DNA from: Microcystis aeruginosa FD4
GTDB taxonomy: Bacteria; Cyanobacteriota; Cyanobacteriia; Cyanobacteriales; Microcystaceae
Reading direction: 5' to 3'
Length of the DNA stretch: 64,000 nt
NCBI RefSeq assembly: GCF_009792235.1
Contig: NZ_CP046973.1
Coordinates: 1,984,001 to 2,048,000 of the forward strand
The position numbers and the translations under genes are program-made. Below are positions 57,243 through 64,000 of this stretch, one piece after another (the first letter of the stretch is position 1; each line of letters opens with the position of its first letter). Under the pieces are notes generated by a model. That model did no database searches, was not told the DNA's origin, and saw nothing but the letters and a program-made list of their open reading frames with translations.

Positions 57243-58796
57243 TTACTCAACGGATTTACTGATAAAATCTCCCCCAGAGCCATATTTCCAACTATCCAAA
57301 TAACGATGATAAAGATATTTTTGCTTGTCGGGTAACTTTTCTAAAACAGGTTGTAAGGTGGCTGCTAAGGGATATAAACCACTATACAAAGCTAAATTAA
57401 AATAATGTCCCGTCCAATCAATAAAAGGACTGATACCCACTTGCGGAATCATCGGTAAAACTAATTGAGGATTAACCAAAGGCAAAGTTTTTGAGAGGGA
57501 AGAAAACTGCACCACATCCTGTAAAAACGGTTTTAATACCTCATCTCCCAACTTGTCCATTACCCGAAAAACTCCACTCATTAAGTCATTAATTTGATTG
57601 GGATTAGGGTTAGCAGACATCGGGACACTCATGGTTTTTTGAAATAGCCACGTTACCGATATATTCGGTTGATAAGGTTGTAAAAGGGCTAAATCTTCTC
57701 GACTTAAATCATCAATTTGTAAAGCTTCCTCGATGCCGAAAGTTAGCCTTTTTAAATGTCTGACCATTGCCCCAAAACCACCAAAACTGACCGGAGATTG
57801 ACTACCGCTACTATCTCCCACTGCTAGAATTCTTGACCAAGGCATTTTTAGAGGACTTTGACGATAGGCAGGGAAAAAACCCGCTAGAAAACGCTGAAAT
57901 TTTACCGCTTCTAAATCCACCTTTTGATACTCTGGCAGTAATCTTAAATACTCCTCCATCAGAAATTCTAAACTAAAGCGATCAGGATGGGTATCAAGAT
58001 AGGTAAATAAATAAGTTGTCCGACCATTCCTAGCGGGAAATGCTTCCCAAAAGTATTGACATTGGTGCAAGATTGGGGTAAAAGAATAAATCAAATCACC
58101 AGTTTCATTACTGGGAAAACCCTGACCGCAACTACCCACCACTAAACAAACTCCATCGGGTTTTTCTCCTTTTCTTGCCTGTTTTGCAATTGGCGAAAAA
58201 TGACCCATGGCATCGATTAATAAACGGGTTTTTAAAGTTACTTCTCCCGTTTTAACCATTACTCCATCGGGATGAATAATCGCCCCGCTAAACCCCGAAT
58301 TTTCTAATAACTTTCCTCCCGCTTGCAAAAACTTAGTTTTTAAAGTCTCTAGCAAATAAACTGGATCAACACCAATATTTAAAATATCTCTAACCCAAAG
58401 TTCATAACCTTGATAGAATCCCACCCTCCCAGGATTATATTCCGTCGCTATTGCTTGATTTAATTCAGCTTCGGTCAATAAATCTAACTCTAAAAAACTG
58501 CTTAATTCTAAACGGGAAATATTCCACTCCTGCTCACGACCGCGCAGAATACCTCTTTCTAATAATGCCACACGCCAGCCCCTAGTTTGCAAAGCAGCCC
58601 CGATAAAAATTCCCAGGGTTCCCCCCGCAATCACTAGATCAAAATCCGTCTCTCCTAAAGATTCTTGACTTTGATTAATTACCGTAGGAATAACTGGATT
58701 TTCTAAACGCAAAGCTTGCCAAGTTCGATCGCTGGCTCGCAATTGTTGTAAACTCTGAGGAGATACTCGATCGAGTAAAGATGCTACTAAAGACAT
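57243..58796 (-). CDS. cruP: CruP-like FAD-dependent lycopene cyclase family protein
   Basis: A 517-residue flavoprotein. The dinucleotide-binding motif is FDLVIAGGTLGIFIGAAL (about 52-69). EWNISR, shortly after LLERGILRGREQ, is a mark of the CruA/CruP group, and AVGDSSGSQSPVSFGGFGAM is the second FAD-contact block. CruA and CruP convert or handle lycopene in gamma-/beta-carotene synthesis, and CruP is also tied to limiting carotenoid epoxidation and oxidative stress. The length fits CruP better than the longer CruA. The N-terminal 45 residues are extra. The C-terminal KSVE is encoded by a dispersed repeat. Confidence 0.75.
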   Translation of the reverse strand: MSLVASLLDRVSPQSLQQLRASDRTWQALRLENPVIPTVINQSQESLGETDFDLVIAGGTLGIFIGAALQTRGWRVALLERGILRGREQEWNISRLELSSFLELDLLTEAELNQAIATEYNPGRVGFYQGYELWVRDILNIGVDPVYLLETLKTKFLQAGGKLLENSGFSGAIIHPDGVMVKTGEVTLKTRLLIDAMGHFSPIAKQARKGEKPDGVCLVVGSCGQGFPSNETGDLIYSFTPILHQCQYFWEAFPARNGRTTYLFTYLDTHPDRFSLEFLMEEYLRLLPEYQKVDLEAVKFQRFLAGFFPAYRQSPLKMPWSRILAVGDSSGSQSPVSFGGFGAMVRHLKRLTFGIEEALQIDDLSREDLALLQPYQPNISVTWLFQKTMSVPMSANPNPNQINDLMSGVFRVMDKLGDEVLKPFLQDVVQFSSLSKTLPLVNPQLVLPMIPQVGISPFIDWTGHYFNLALYSGLYPLAATLQPVLEKLPDKQKYLYHRYLDSWKYGSGGDFISKSVE

Positions 58797-58804
58797 AATC
58801 TTAT

Positions 58805-58868
58805 ATCAGTTATCAGTTATCAGTTATCAGTTATCAGTTATCAGTTATCAGTTATCAGTTACCAGTTA
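58805..58868. repeat. ATCAGTT heptamer tandem repeat
   Basis: Eight perfect copies of ATCAGTT are followed by a degenerate unit (ACCAGTTATC). The array lies 9 bp upstream of the cruP start, so its length may affect the cruP leader. Similar TGATAACTGAT units are scattered in the window (22839, 55640, 57177). Confidence 0.9.
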
Positions 58869-58890
58869 TCACCATATCCAGAGGAGAAAA

Positions 58891-59271
58891 CTATTTAGAT
58901 TGGAAAACCTTTTTCCCTGCTTCAAAGAGTTTATTAATATCCTTGAGAGAAACTCCAAAAATCGTTAAAACTCCCGTAAAGACTAACAAAAAACCGATAA
59001 AACTATTCCGATCATAGAGGAATAAACCCACCAAAACGATAAAATAGGGAGAGAGAATTTTACTAATATTTTCAACTACAGTAACCACCTCTGGCGGGGG
59101 AGTCTCAACAAGATTAATATCAGTTTTATCCTGATCGGGTTCGAGATTTTGCTTAATCGAAAACATCACTTCCTGTAGGTCTTTTACCTCTGGTGGGTTC
59201 GGTTCCTTCGCTGGTTTGCCAAACATTGTTAACTCCCTCGCCAATTTATCCATATCCTCTATGGTAGCCAA
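58891..59271 (-). CDS. Hypothetical membrane protein
   Basis: A 126-residue protein with a soluble acidic N-terminal half (MATIEDMDKLARELTMFGKP) and two adjacent membrane helices (about 72-88 and 91-108: YFIVLVGLFLY, SFIGFLLVFTGVLTIFGV). A short basic tail follows (KLFEAGKKVFQSK). No family is recognised. It may be co-transcribed with cruP, which lies downstream on the same strand after the heptamer repeat. The start diverges from leuA. Confidence 0.65.
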   Translation of the reverse strand: MATIEDMDKLARELTMFGKPAKEPNPPEVKDLQEVMFSIKQNLEPDQDKTDINLVETPPPEVVTVVENISKILSPYFIVLVGLFLYDRNSFIGFLLVFTGVLTIFGVSLKDINKLFEAGKKVFQSK

Positions 59272-59401
59272 AAAAAGGGCAAGCAGGAAAAGCGCGAGCA
59301 GGTCGAGAAATTCTCAGGGCAATTTTCCTTAATAACCCCCTCGGCCTCGGCTGCTATAATCAGAGGAACAACTCCCAAGTTCGTTAACGGTACAAAAAAC
59401 T

Positions 59402-61003
59402 ATGAATACCAGTCCAGACCGTGTGATTATCTTCGATACCACCCTTCGAGATGGGGAACAGTCCCCGGGTGCCGCTTTAAATGTGGATGAGAAGCTAACC
59501 ATAGCGCGCGCACTGGCACGACTGGGAGTTGATGTCATTGAAGCAGGTTTTCCCCACGCTAGTCCGGGGGACTTTGAAGCTGTGCAGAAAATTGCCGCCA
59601 GCGTCGGCAGCGAAGCTGATAGCCCGATTATTTGCGGATTAGCCCGCACTACCCAAAAAGATATCAAATCTGCCGCCGATGCACTCAGACCCGCCGCCAA
59701 GCCCAGAATTCACACCTTCCTAGCTACATCTGATATCCACCTCCAATACAAACTTAAGAAGACTCGTCAGGAAGTTCTTGACATTGTGCCAGAAATGGTG
59801 GCCTATGCCAAATCCTTCCTTAATGATGTGGAATTTTCCCCCGAAGATGCTGGCCGCAGCGATCCGGAATTCCTCTATCAAGTCCTCGAAAGAGCGATCG
59901 CCGCAGGAGCCACCACTGTTAATATTCCCGATACTGTCGGTTACACCACCCCCAGCGAATTTGGGGCTTTAATCCGTGGTATTAAGGAAAATGTCCCCAA
60001 TATCGACCAAGCGATTATCTCCGTCCATGGTCACGACGATTTAGGGTTAGCGGTGGCTAATTTCCTCGAAGCAGTTAAAAATGGCGCTCGACAGTTGGAA
60101 TGTACCATGAACGGTATCGGTGAGCGCGCCGGTAATGCTTCCCTAGAAGAATTGGTGATGGCCCTTCATGTCCGGCGCTCCTATTTTAATCCTTTCCTCG
60201 GTCGTCCCCCAGAGTCCACCGAACCTTTAACCAAGATCAACACCAGGGAAATCTATCGCACTTCTCGCCTAGTTTCTAATCTTACCGGCATGATCGTGCA
60301 ACCGAATAAGGCGATCGTCGGTGCTAACGCTTTCGCACACGAGTCGGGAATCCATCAGGACGGGGTGTTAAAACATAAACTCACCTATGAGATTATGGAT
60401 GCGGAATCGATCGGTTTGACTAATAATCAGATCGTTCTCGGTAAACTCTCCGGCCGCAACGCTTTTCGCTCTCGTTTACAGGAATTGGGTTTTGAGCTTT
60501 CGGAAACGGAACTTAATAACGCTTTTATCCAGTTTAAAGAAATGGCCGATCGCAAAAAGGAAATCACCGATCGCGATCTGGAAGCGATTGTTAACGATGA
60601 AATTGATACGGTTCCCGATCACTTCCGCCTTGAGCTAGTACAAGTGTCCTGTGGCAATAACGCCAGACCCACGGCCACGGTAACGATTCGCACTCCCGAC
60701 GGTAGCGAGTTATCCGATGCGGCCATTGGTACAGGTCCAGTGGATGCTCTCTGCAAAGCGATCAATCGAGTGGTGCAGATTCCGAACGAATTAATCTCTT
60801 TCTCGGTGCGGGAAGTTACCGAGGGAATCGATGCTTTAGGAGAAGTGACTATCCGTCTCCGTTACGAAGGACGCACCTATTCTGCTCACGCGGCCGATAC
60901 CGATATTATTGTCGCCTCCGCTCGCGCCTACGTCAGTGCCTTAAACCGTCTCCACGTGGCACTGCAGCAGCAGGAAAAAACCCCAGAAATGCTACAAGTC
61001 TAG
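59402..61003 (+). CDS. leuA: 2-isopropylmalate synthase
   Basis: A 533-residue enzyme condensing acetyl-CoA with 2-oxoisovalerate, the first step of leucine synthesis. The DRE-TIM metallolyase core opens with IIFDTTLRDGEQSPGAAL and contains VHGHDDLGLAVAN (metal His) and NGIGERAGNA. The C-terminal LeuA allosteric domain (about 390-520) is complete, so leucine feedback inhibition is expected. No leader peptide or attenuator could be identified in the 130 bp upstream. Confidence 0.97.
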   Translation: MNTSPDRVIIFDTTLRDGEQSPGAALNVDEKLTIARALARLGVDVIEAGFPHASPGDFEAVQKIAASVGSEADSPIICGLARTTQKDIKSAADALRPAAKPRIHTFLATSDIHLQYKLKKTRQEVLDIVPEMVAYAKSFLNDVEFSPEDAGRSDPEFLYQVLERAIAAGATTVNIPDTVGYTTPSEFGALIRGIKENVPNIDQAIISVHGHDDLGLAVANFLEAVKNGARQLECTMNGIGERAGNASLEELVMALHVRRSYFNPFLGRPPESTEPLTKINTREIYRTSRLVSNLTGMIVQPNKAIVGANAFAHESGIHQDGVLKHKLTYEIMDAESIGLTNNQIVLGKLSGRNAFRSRLQELGFELSETELNNAFIQFKEMADRKKEITDRDLEAIVNDEIDTVPDHFRLELVQVSCGNNARPTATVTIRTPDGSELSDAAIGTGPVDALCKAINRVVQIPNELISFSVREVTEGIDALGEVTIRLRYEGRTYSAHAADTDIIVASARAYVSALNRLHVALQQQEKTPEMLQV

Positions 61004-61721
61004 ATAGGGTTTTAGGGTGTTAGGGTTTTAGGGTTTTAGTTGAAATTCCCCCACTTCCCCACACCCCACTTCCCCCCGCAACGCGCACGAAGTGGTCTCC
61101 CCAATTCCCCATCTCCCCATCTCCCCAATTCATAATTGATAATTCATAATTCCCACGGCGCTGTTGGAGAAAATCTTAAATTTGTCTGGCAAATTTCTAA
61201 AATGTTGCTAACTTAATATTATGAGCTTGCGCCCTAATTGTCATGGTGCAAGTGTACTAACAAAAGATTCCCCTAAAAGCAATGAGGGATGAAATTTATC
61301 CGCAAGAATCCGCTCAAATTAAATACAATGGCTAAGGACGAAAGGAATTAGCAAAGGCAAATAGGGATGCTGTTCCCCTTGCCAATGGGAACAGTTGACC
61401 CGTCCAATAATTCCTTTGATTGTTAGCTATCTGGTCAACACCGCAGACAAACCGGCGATCAGATTTCAGTCCTCCAGCCATTTACCCAATTTTTGCAGGA
61501 GCCAGATTATGAGTTGACCGAGCTAAAACAGCATTCCGTGTCGCTAAAATCGCATCGACACAAGAGAATTTAAGCAAAGATCTTCTCCCATTTGTTGTAA
61601 TTAAAGCTACAATCGGAAAAGTCTTTCCCCGTCTCGGATTTGAGACACAAATTTGTTCAGTATCACCTAGATTGAGATTCGATCTTCTAGTTTTGCACAG
61701 AAGGAGCAAGAGGAAAACGGC
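61004..61721 (+). promoter_or_regulatory. Long spacer and leader region of sigA
   Basis: The first 130 bp are GGGTTTTAG and CCCCAC low-complexity repeats, including CCGCAACGCGCACGAAGTGG, a fragment of a dispersed palindrome. The rest (about 61190-61720) has no gene. A hairpin CTGTTCCC/GGGAACAG lies at 61370-61394, and an A/T-rich start is near 61200. The length suggests a long 5' leader, common for primary sigma factor genes, but a transcription start cannot be placed. Confidence 0.4.
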
Positions 61722-62972
61722 ATGATGCAGGCCCACGATGTACTAACCCTTACCGAGCCGCTATTGGATTTAGATTTGATTGACCTAGACGAAGACTTCG
61801 ATGATGAGGATATCGAGTTAGAGCTAGAAGAAACCAGCGATAGCAACGATGGCAAAAAAACCCGCCGCCTTGCCAGCGCTCGTCGTCGCGACGCAGCCAG
61901 AAAAAAACCCTATACAGAAGATTCGATTCGGATTTATCTGCAAGAGATCGGCAGGATTCGGTTATTGAGAGCGGAGGAGGAGATCGAATTAGCGAGAAAA
62001 ATCGCCGATCTACTGAAATTAGAACGTATTCGCGAAGATTTTTGCCTCTATAGCGATGCTGAATGGGGAAAACAGGTTTTCTTGTTCGAGCGCATCGAGA
62101 AAATTATCGTTGAAAAATTGGAAAAAGAACCGAAACTATCGGATATTAAGGCTTATTTAGGTAAGACGGAGCTAACGGCTCCCCTGCTGGAAGAATGGCT
62201 GGCGAAATCAAAGGAATACTTATCGGCCTTTAAGCGTCGTTTGTACCATGGTCGTCGCGCTAAGGAAAAAATGGTACAATCGAACCTGCGTTTAGTGGTT
62301 TCGATCGCCAAGAAATACATGAATCGCGGTCTTTCCTTCCAAGATTTAATTCAAGAAGGTTCCCTCGGTTTGATTCGCGCCGCCGAAAAATTCGACCACG
62401 AAAAGGGTTATAAATTCTCCACCTATGCCACTTGGTGGATTCGTCAAGCCATCACCCGCGCGATCGCCGATCAATCCCGCACCATTCGTCTTCCCGTCCA
62501 CCTCTACGAAACCATCTCCCGGATCAAAAAAACCACCAAGATTCTTTCTCAGGAAATGCGTCGCAAACCCACCGAGGAAGAAATCGCCACCAAGATGGAG
62601 ATGACCATTGAAAAACTGCGTTTTATTGCCAAATCTGCCCAATTACCGATTTCTCTAGAAACTCCCATCGGTAAAGAAGAAGATTCCCGTTTAGGAGACT
62701 TTATCGAAGCGGATGGGGAAACCCCAGAAGATGAAGTTTCTAAAAATCTATTACGCGAGGATTTAGAAAATGTCCTCGATACCCTGAGTCCTCGCGAACG
62801 CGATGTGCTGCGGCTGCGCTACGGTTTAGATGACGGCCGGATGAAAACACTCGAAGAAATCGGCCAGATTTTCAACGTCACGCGCGAGCGCATTCGTCAA
62901 ATAGAAGCCAAGGCCCTGCGGAAACTGCGTCACCCTAACCGTAATAGTATCCTCAAAGAGTACATTCGTTAA
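61722..62972 (+). CDS. sigA: Principal RNA polymerase sigma factor
   Basis: A 416-residue group 1 sigma-70 factor. The acidic N-terminal region (DLDLIDLDEDFDDEDIELEL) leads to region 1.2 (TEDSIRIYLQEIGRIRLLRAEEE). Region 2 (RLVVSIAKKYMNRGLSFQDL, EKGYKFSTYATWWIRQAIT), region 3 and region 4 (LEEIGQIFNVTRERIRQIEA) follow. The RQAITRAIADQSRTIRLPVH stretch marks the housekeeping class. It directs the main promoter set in the cyanobacterium. The ATG at 61722 is doubled (ATGATG) and follows a purine-rich AAGGAGCAAGAGG. Confidence 0.96.
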   Translation: MMQAHDVLTLTEPLLDLDLIDLDEDFDDEDIELELEETSDSNDGKKTRRLASARRRDAARKKPYTEDSIRIYLQEIGRIRLLRAEEEIELARKIADLLKLERIREDFCLYSDAEWGKQVFLFERIEKIIVEKLEKEPKLSDIKAYLGKTELTAPLLEEWLAKSKEYLSAFKRRLYHGRRAKEKMVQSNLRLVVSIAKKYMNRGLSFQDLIQEGSLGLIRAAEKFDHEKGYKFSTYATWWIRQAITRAIADQSRTIRLPVHLYETISRIKKTTKILSQEMRRKPTEEEIATKMEMTIEKLRFIAKSAQLPISLETPIGKEEDSRLGDFIEADGETPEDEVSKNLLREDLENVLDTLSPRERDVLRLRYGLDDGRMKTLEEIGQIFNVTRERIRQIEAKALRKLRHPNRNSILKEYIR

Positions 62973-62996
62973 TTTCCCGTCCTTAAAAAACTAGAA

Positions 62997-63024
62997 ACTG
63001 AGTCTCCTGGAGGCTCAGTTTTAT
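62997..63024 (+). terminator. Terminator after sigA
   Basis: ACTGAGTCTCC and GGAGGCTCAGT pair with almost no unpaired loop, followed by TTTTATTG. It is a strong hairpin with a short T run, 25 bp past the sigA stop. Confidence 0.8.
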
Positions 63025-63179
63025 TGTTATCTAAACTTTCCTCGAGCGAATTTACAGCAGTTATCTTAATGATGAGATACGAAGTTTTTCTTTTGGGGAG
63101 TTGATCGTCGATACCAAATTAGGTTACACTTTATCTTGATGAGAAACACTATAAATATCTCATTGATTAGAATCAAGAA

Positions 63180-64000
63180 ATGTATGATAATGTCTGTAAA
63201 TTTCTCGCCGAAAATTATAGTCGTGACTTCGCCTAATGGTTATTAGGAGAACCTCTCTCCTTCACCCAATTGAGTCGGGTGCATCTCATAAGTGAGACTT
63301 TCTCTCACATATAGGTGAGCAGCAGAAGTTATTAAAAGAGGGCGAATGCAATTCGCCCCTACAATAATATTATCGCGCAAATGGTAGGGGCGCACGCGAT
63401 GCGCCCCTATGTAATTTAGATAATTTTCTCCAAAATTGAGATGCACCCAATTGAGTCCCTCGGAACTGTCTCTAGAACCGATTCGGGCTGATGCCCTGAT
63501 TTTGTTAGAATCAGATCAGATGATTCTTCATCTCGAATTCCAGACCGATTCTGACCCAAAAATGTCCTTTCGGATGTTAGATTATCGCACTAGAGTCTAT
63601 CGTCGCTTCCCCAAAAAAACCATGCGACAAGTGGTAATTTACCTGAAAGAAACCTCATCACCTTTAGTGCAGGAAAACGCTTTTATTCTTCCCAATACCC
63701 GTCATGAATACGAAGTGCTTCGTCTCTGGGAAATTGCTGCCGAGGAAATGTTAGGATTATCAGGATTTTTACCCTTGGCCAATCTAGGAAAAACCTCTAA
63801 TCGTCCCGAAATTCTACGACAAGTAGCCGCAAAAATTGATAATATCGAGGGGAGAACTGAAAAAAGCAATTTAGCCGCCGCTACAGCAATTTTGGCGGTG
63901 TTAGTATTTAAGTAAGGAAATCATCGGAAGCTTATTAAGGGAAGAAATTATGCGCGAATCAGTCATTTATCAGGATATCCGGGAAAGTGGAAAAGCACAA
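63180..64000 (+). pseudogene. Rpn-family (PD-(D/E)XK) nuclease gene with three lesions
   Basis: From the ATG at 63180 the frame reads MYDNVCKFLAENYSRDFA, then a TAA stop (63234) where TCA is expected, then WLLGEPLSFTQLS. The MITE at 63277-63448 interrupts here, and coding resumes after it: QLSPSELSLEPIRADALILL. The nuclease core HLEFQTDSD...RMLDYRTRVYRRF follows, with the Asp/Glu/Gln set of Rpn/DUF4351-type proteins. Near 63912 the frame breaks again: GVLVFK-stop, while KEIIGSLLREEIMRESVIYQ continues in the next frame to the window edge. The gene is thus dead, but its family is clear. Confidence 0.82.
63277..63448. mobile_element. MITE, GGGTGCATCTCA family, copy C (intact, with 9-bp duplication)
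   Basis: Inverted ends GGGTGCATCTCA (63277-63288) and TGAGATGCACCC (63437-63448) are perfect over 12 bp. AATTGAGTC is duplicated directly on both sides (63268-63276 and 63449-63457), giving a 9-bp target duplication inside the Rpn gene. The 172-bp body has two palindromes (GGGCGAATGCAATTCGCCC, GGGGCGCACGCGATGCGCCCC). There is no coding capacity, so it moves through a transposase encoded elsewhere. Confidence 0.92.

Overview
The window looks like a piece of a Microcystis-type unicellular cyanobacterial chromosome. It carries photosynthesis genes (psbH, petM, two Psb28 paralogs, gun4, a CruP-like carotenoid protein) and a group 1 sigma factor. It also has frequent GCGATCGC palindromes, G/C-rich minisatellites (GGGGTGT, GGGGAAGT, ATCAGTT types), many small non-autonomous mobile elements and many Rpn/PD-(D/E)XK-like genes. 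The species is inferred from gene content and repeat style; no rRNA gene is present to confirm it.

Layout. 1-650: tnpB remnant and a nested MITE. 651-2829: Rieske oxygenase and a membrane protein. 2847-4651: an IS200/IS605-like element carrying an HNH-less IscB relative (IsrB-like), with a probable omega RNA cut off from its ORF by a MITE. 4789-12552: DUF1825, the lysA-cdaA-uppS operon, gun4, an SDR epimerase, psb28-2, petM, a DUF192 lipoprotein and DUF2949. 12729-16058: four tandem, ATGA-coupled copies of one Rpn-like gene. 16130-22670: alaS, an AT-rich AAA ATPase plus ELK-motif protein pair, MITE and RNA-like sequence, sodB. 23133-34658: psbH, tatA, glgB, fasciclin, rnz, a 1078-residue tubulin-like protein with a zinc ribbon, argF, MITE plus an RNA-like relic, and a hypothetical gene. 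34709-42991: malQ, a 57-residue membrane protein, another Rpn-like gene, a DNA-binding protein, a molybdopterin oxidoreductase, an LprI-like protein, tRNA-Gly and a HAD phosphatase. 43400-47980: a probable conflict/defence island (Trypco1 domain protein, trypsin-STAND ATPase, AAA ATPase with a 100-residue Gly-Val zipper), bracketed by two related promoter-like modules facing inward. 48121-58796: panC-cmk, phosphodiester glycosidase, phasin-like, FKBP, psb28, PEP-CTERM protein, a tnpB insertion, DinG-type helicase relative and cruP. 58891-64000: a membrane protein, leuA, sigA and an Rpn gene broken in three ways.

The core genes cover lysine/leucine/arginine/pantothenate biosynthesis, cell wall and c-di-AMP, glycogen metabolism, protein export and photosystem assembly. 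Between them lie accessory modules that look like defence or selfish DNA. The strongest candidates for a poorly described system are the Trypco1/trypsin-STAND/GV-ATPase island, the ATPase plus ELK pair at 18.8-21.0 kb, the tubulin-like protein, and the IsrB locus together with two ORF-less RNA-like regions that each lie next to the same MITE family. All assignments come from reading motifs by eye; no database search was run.
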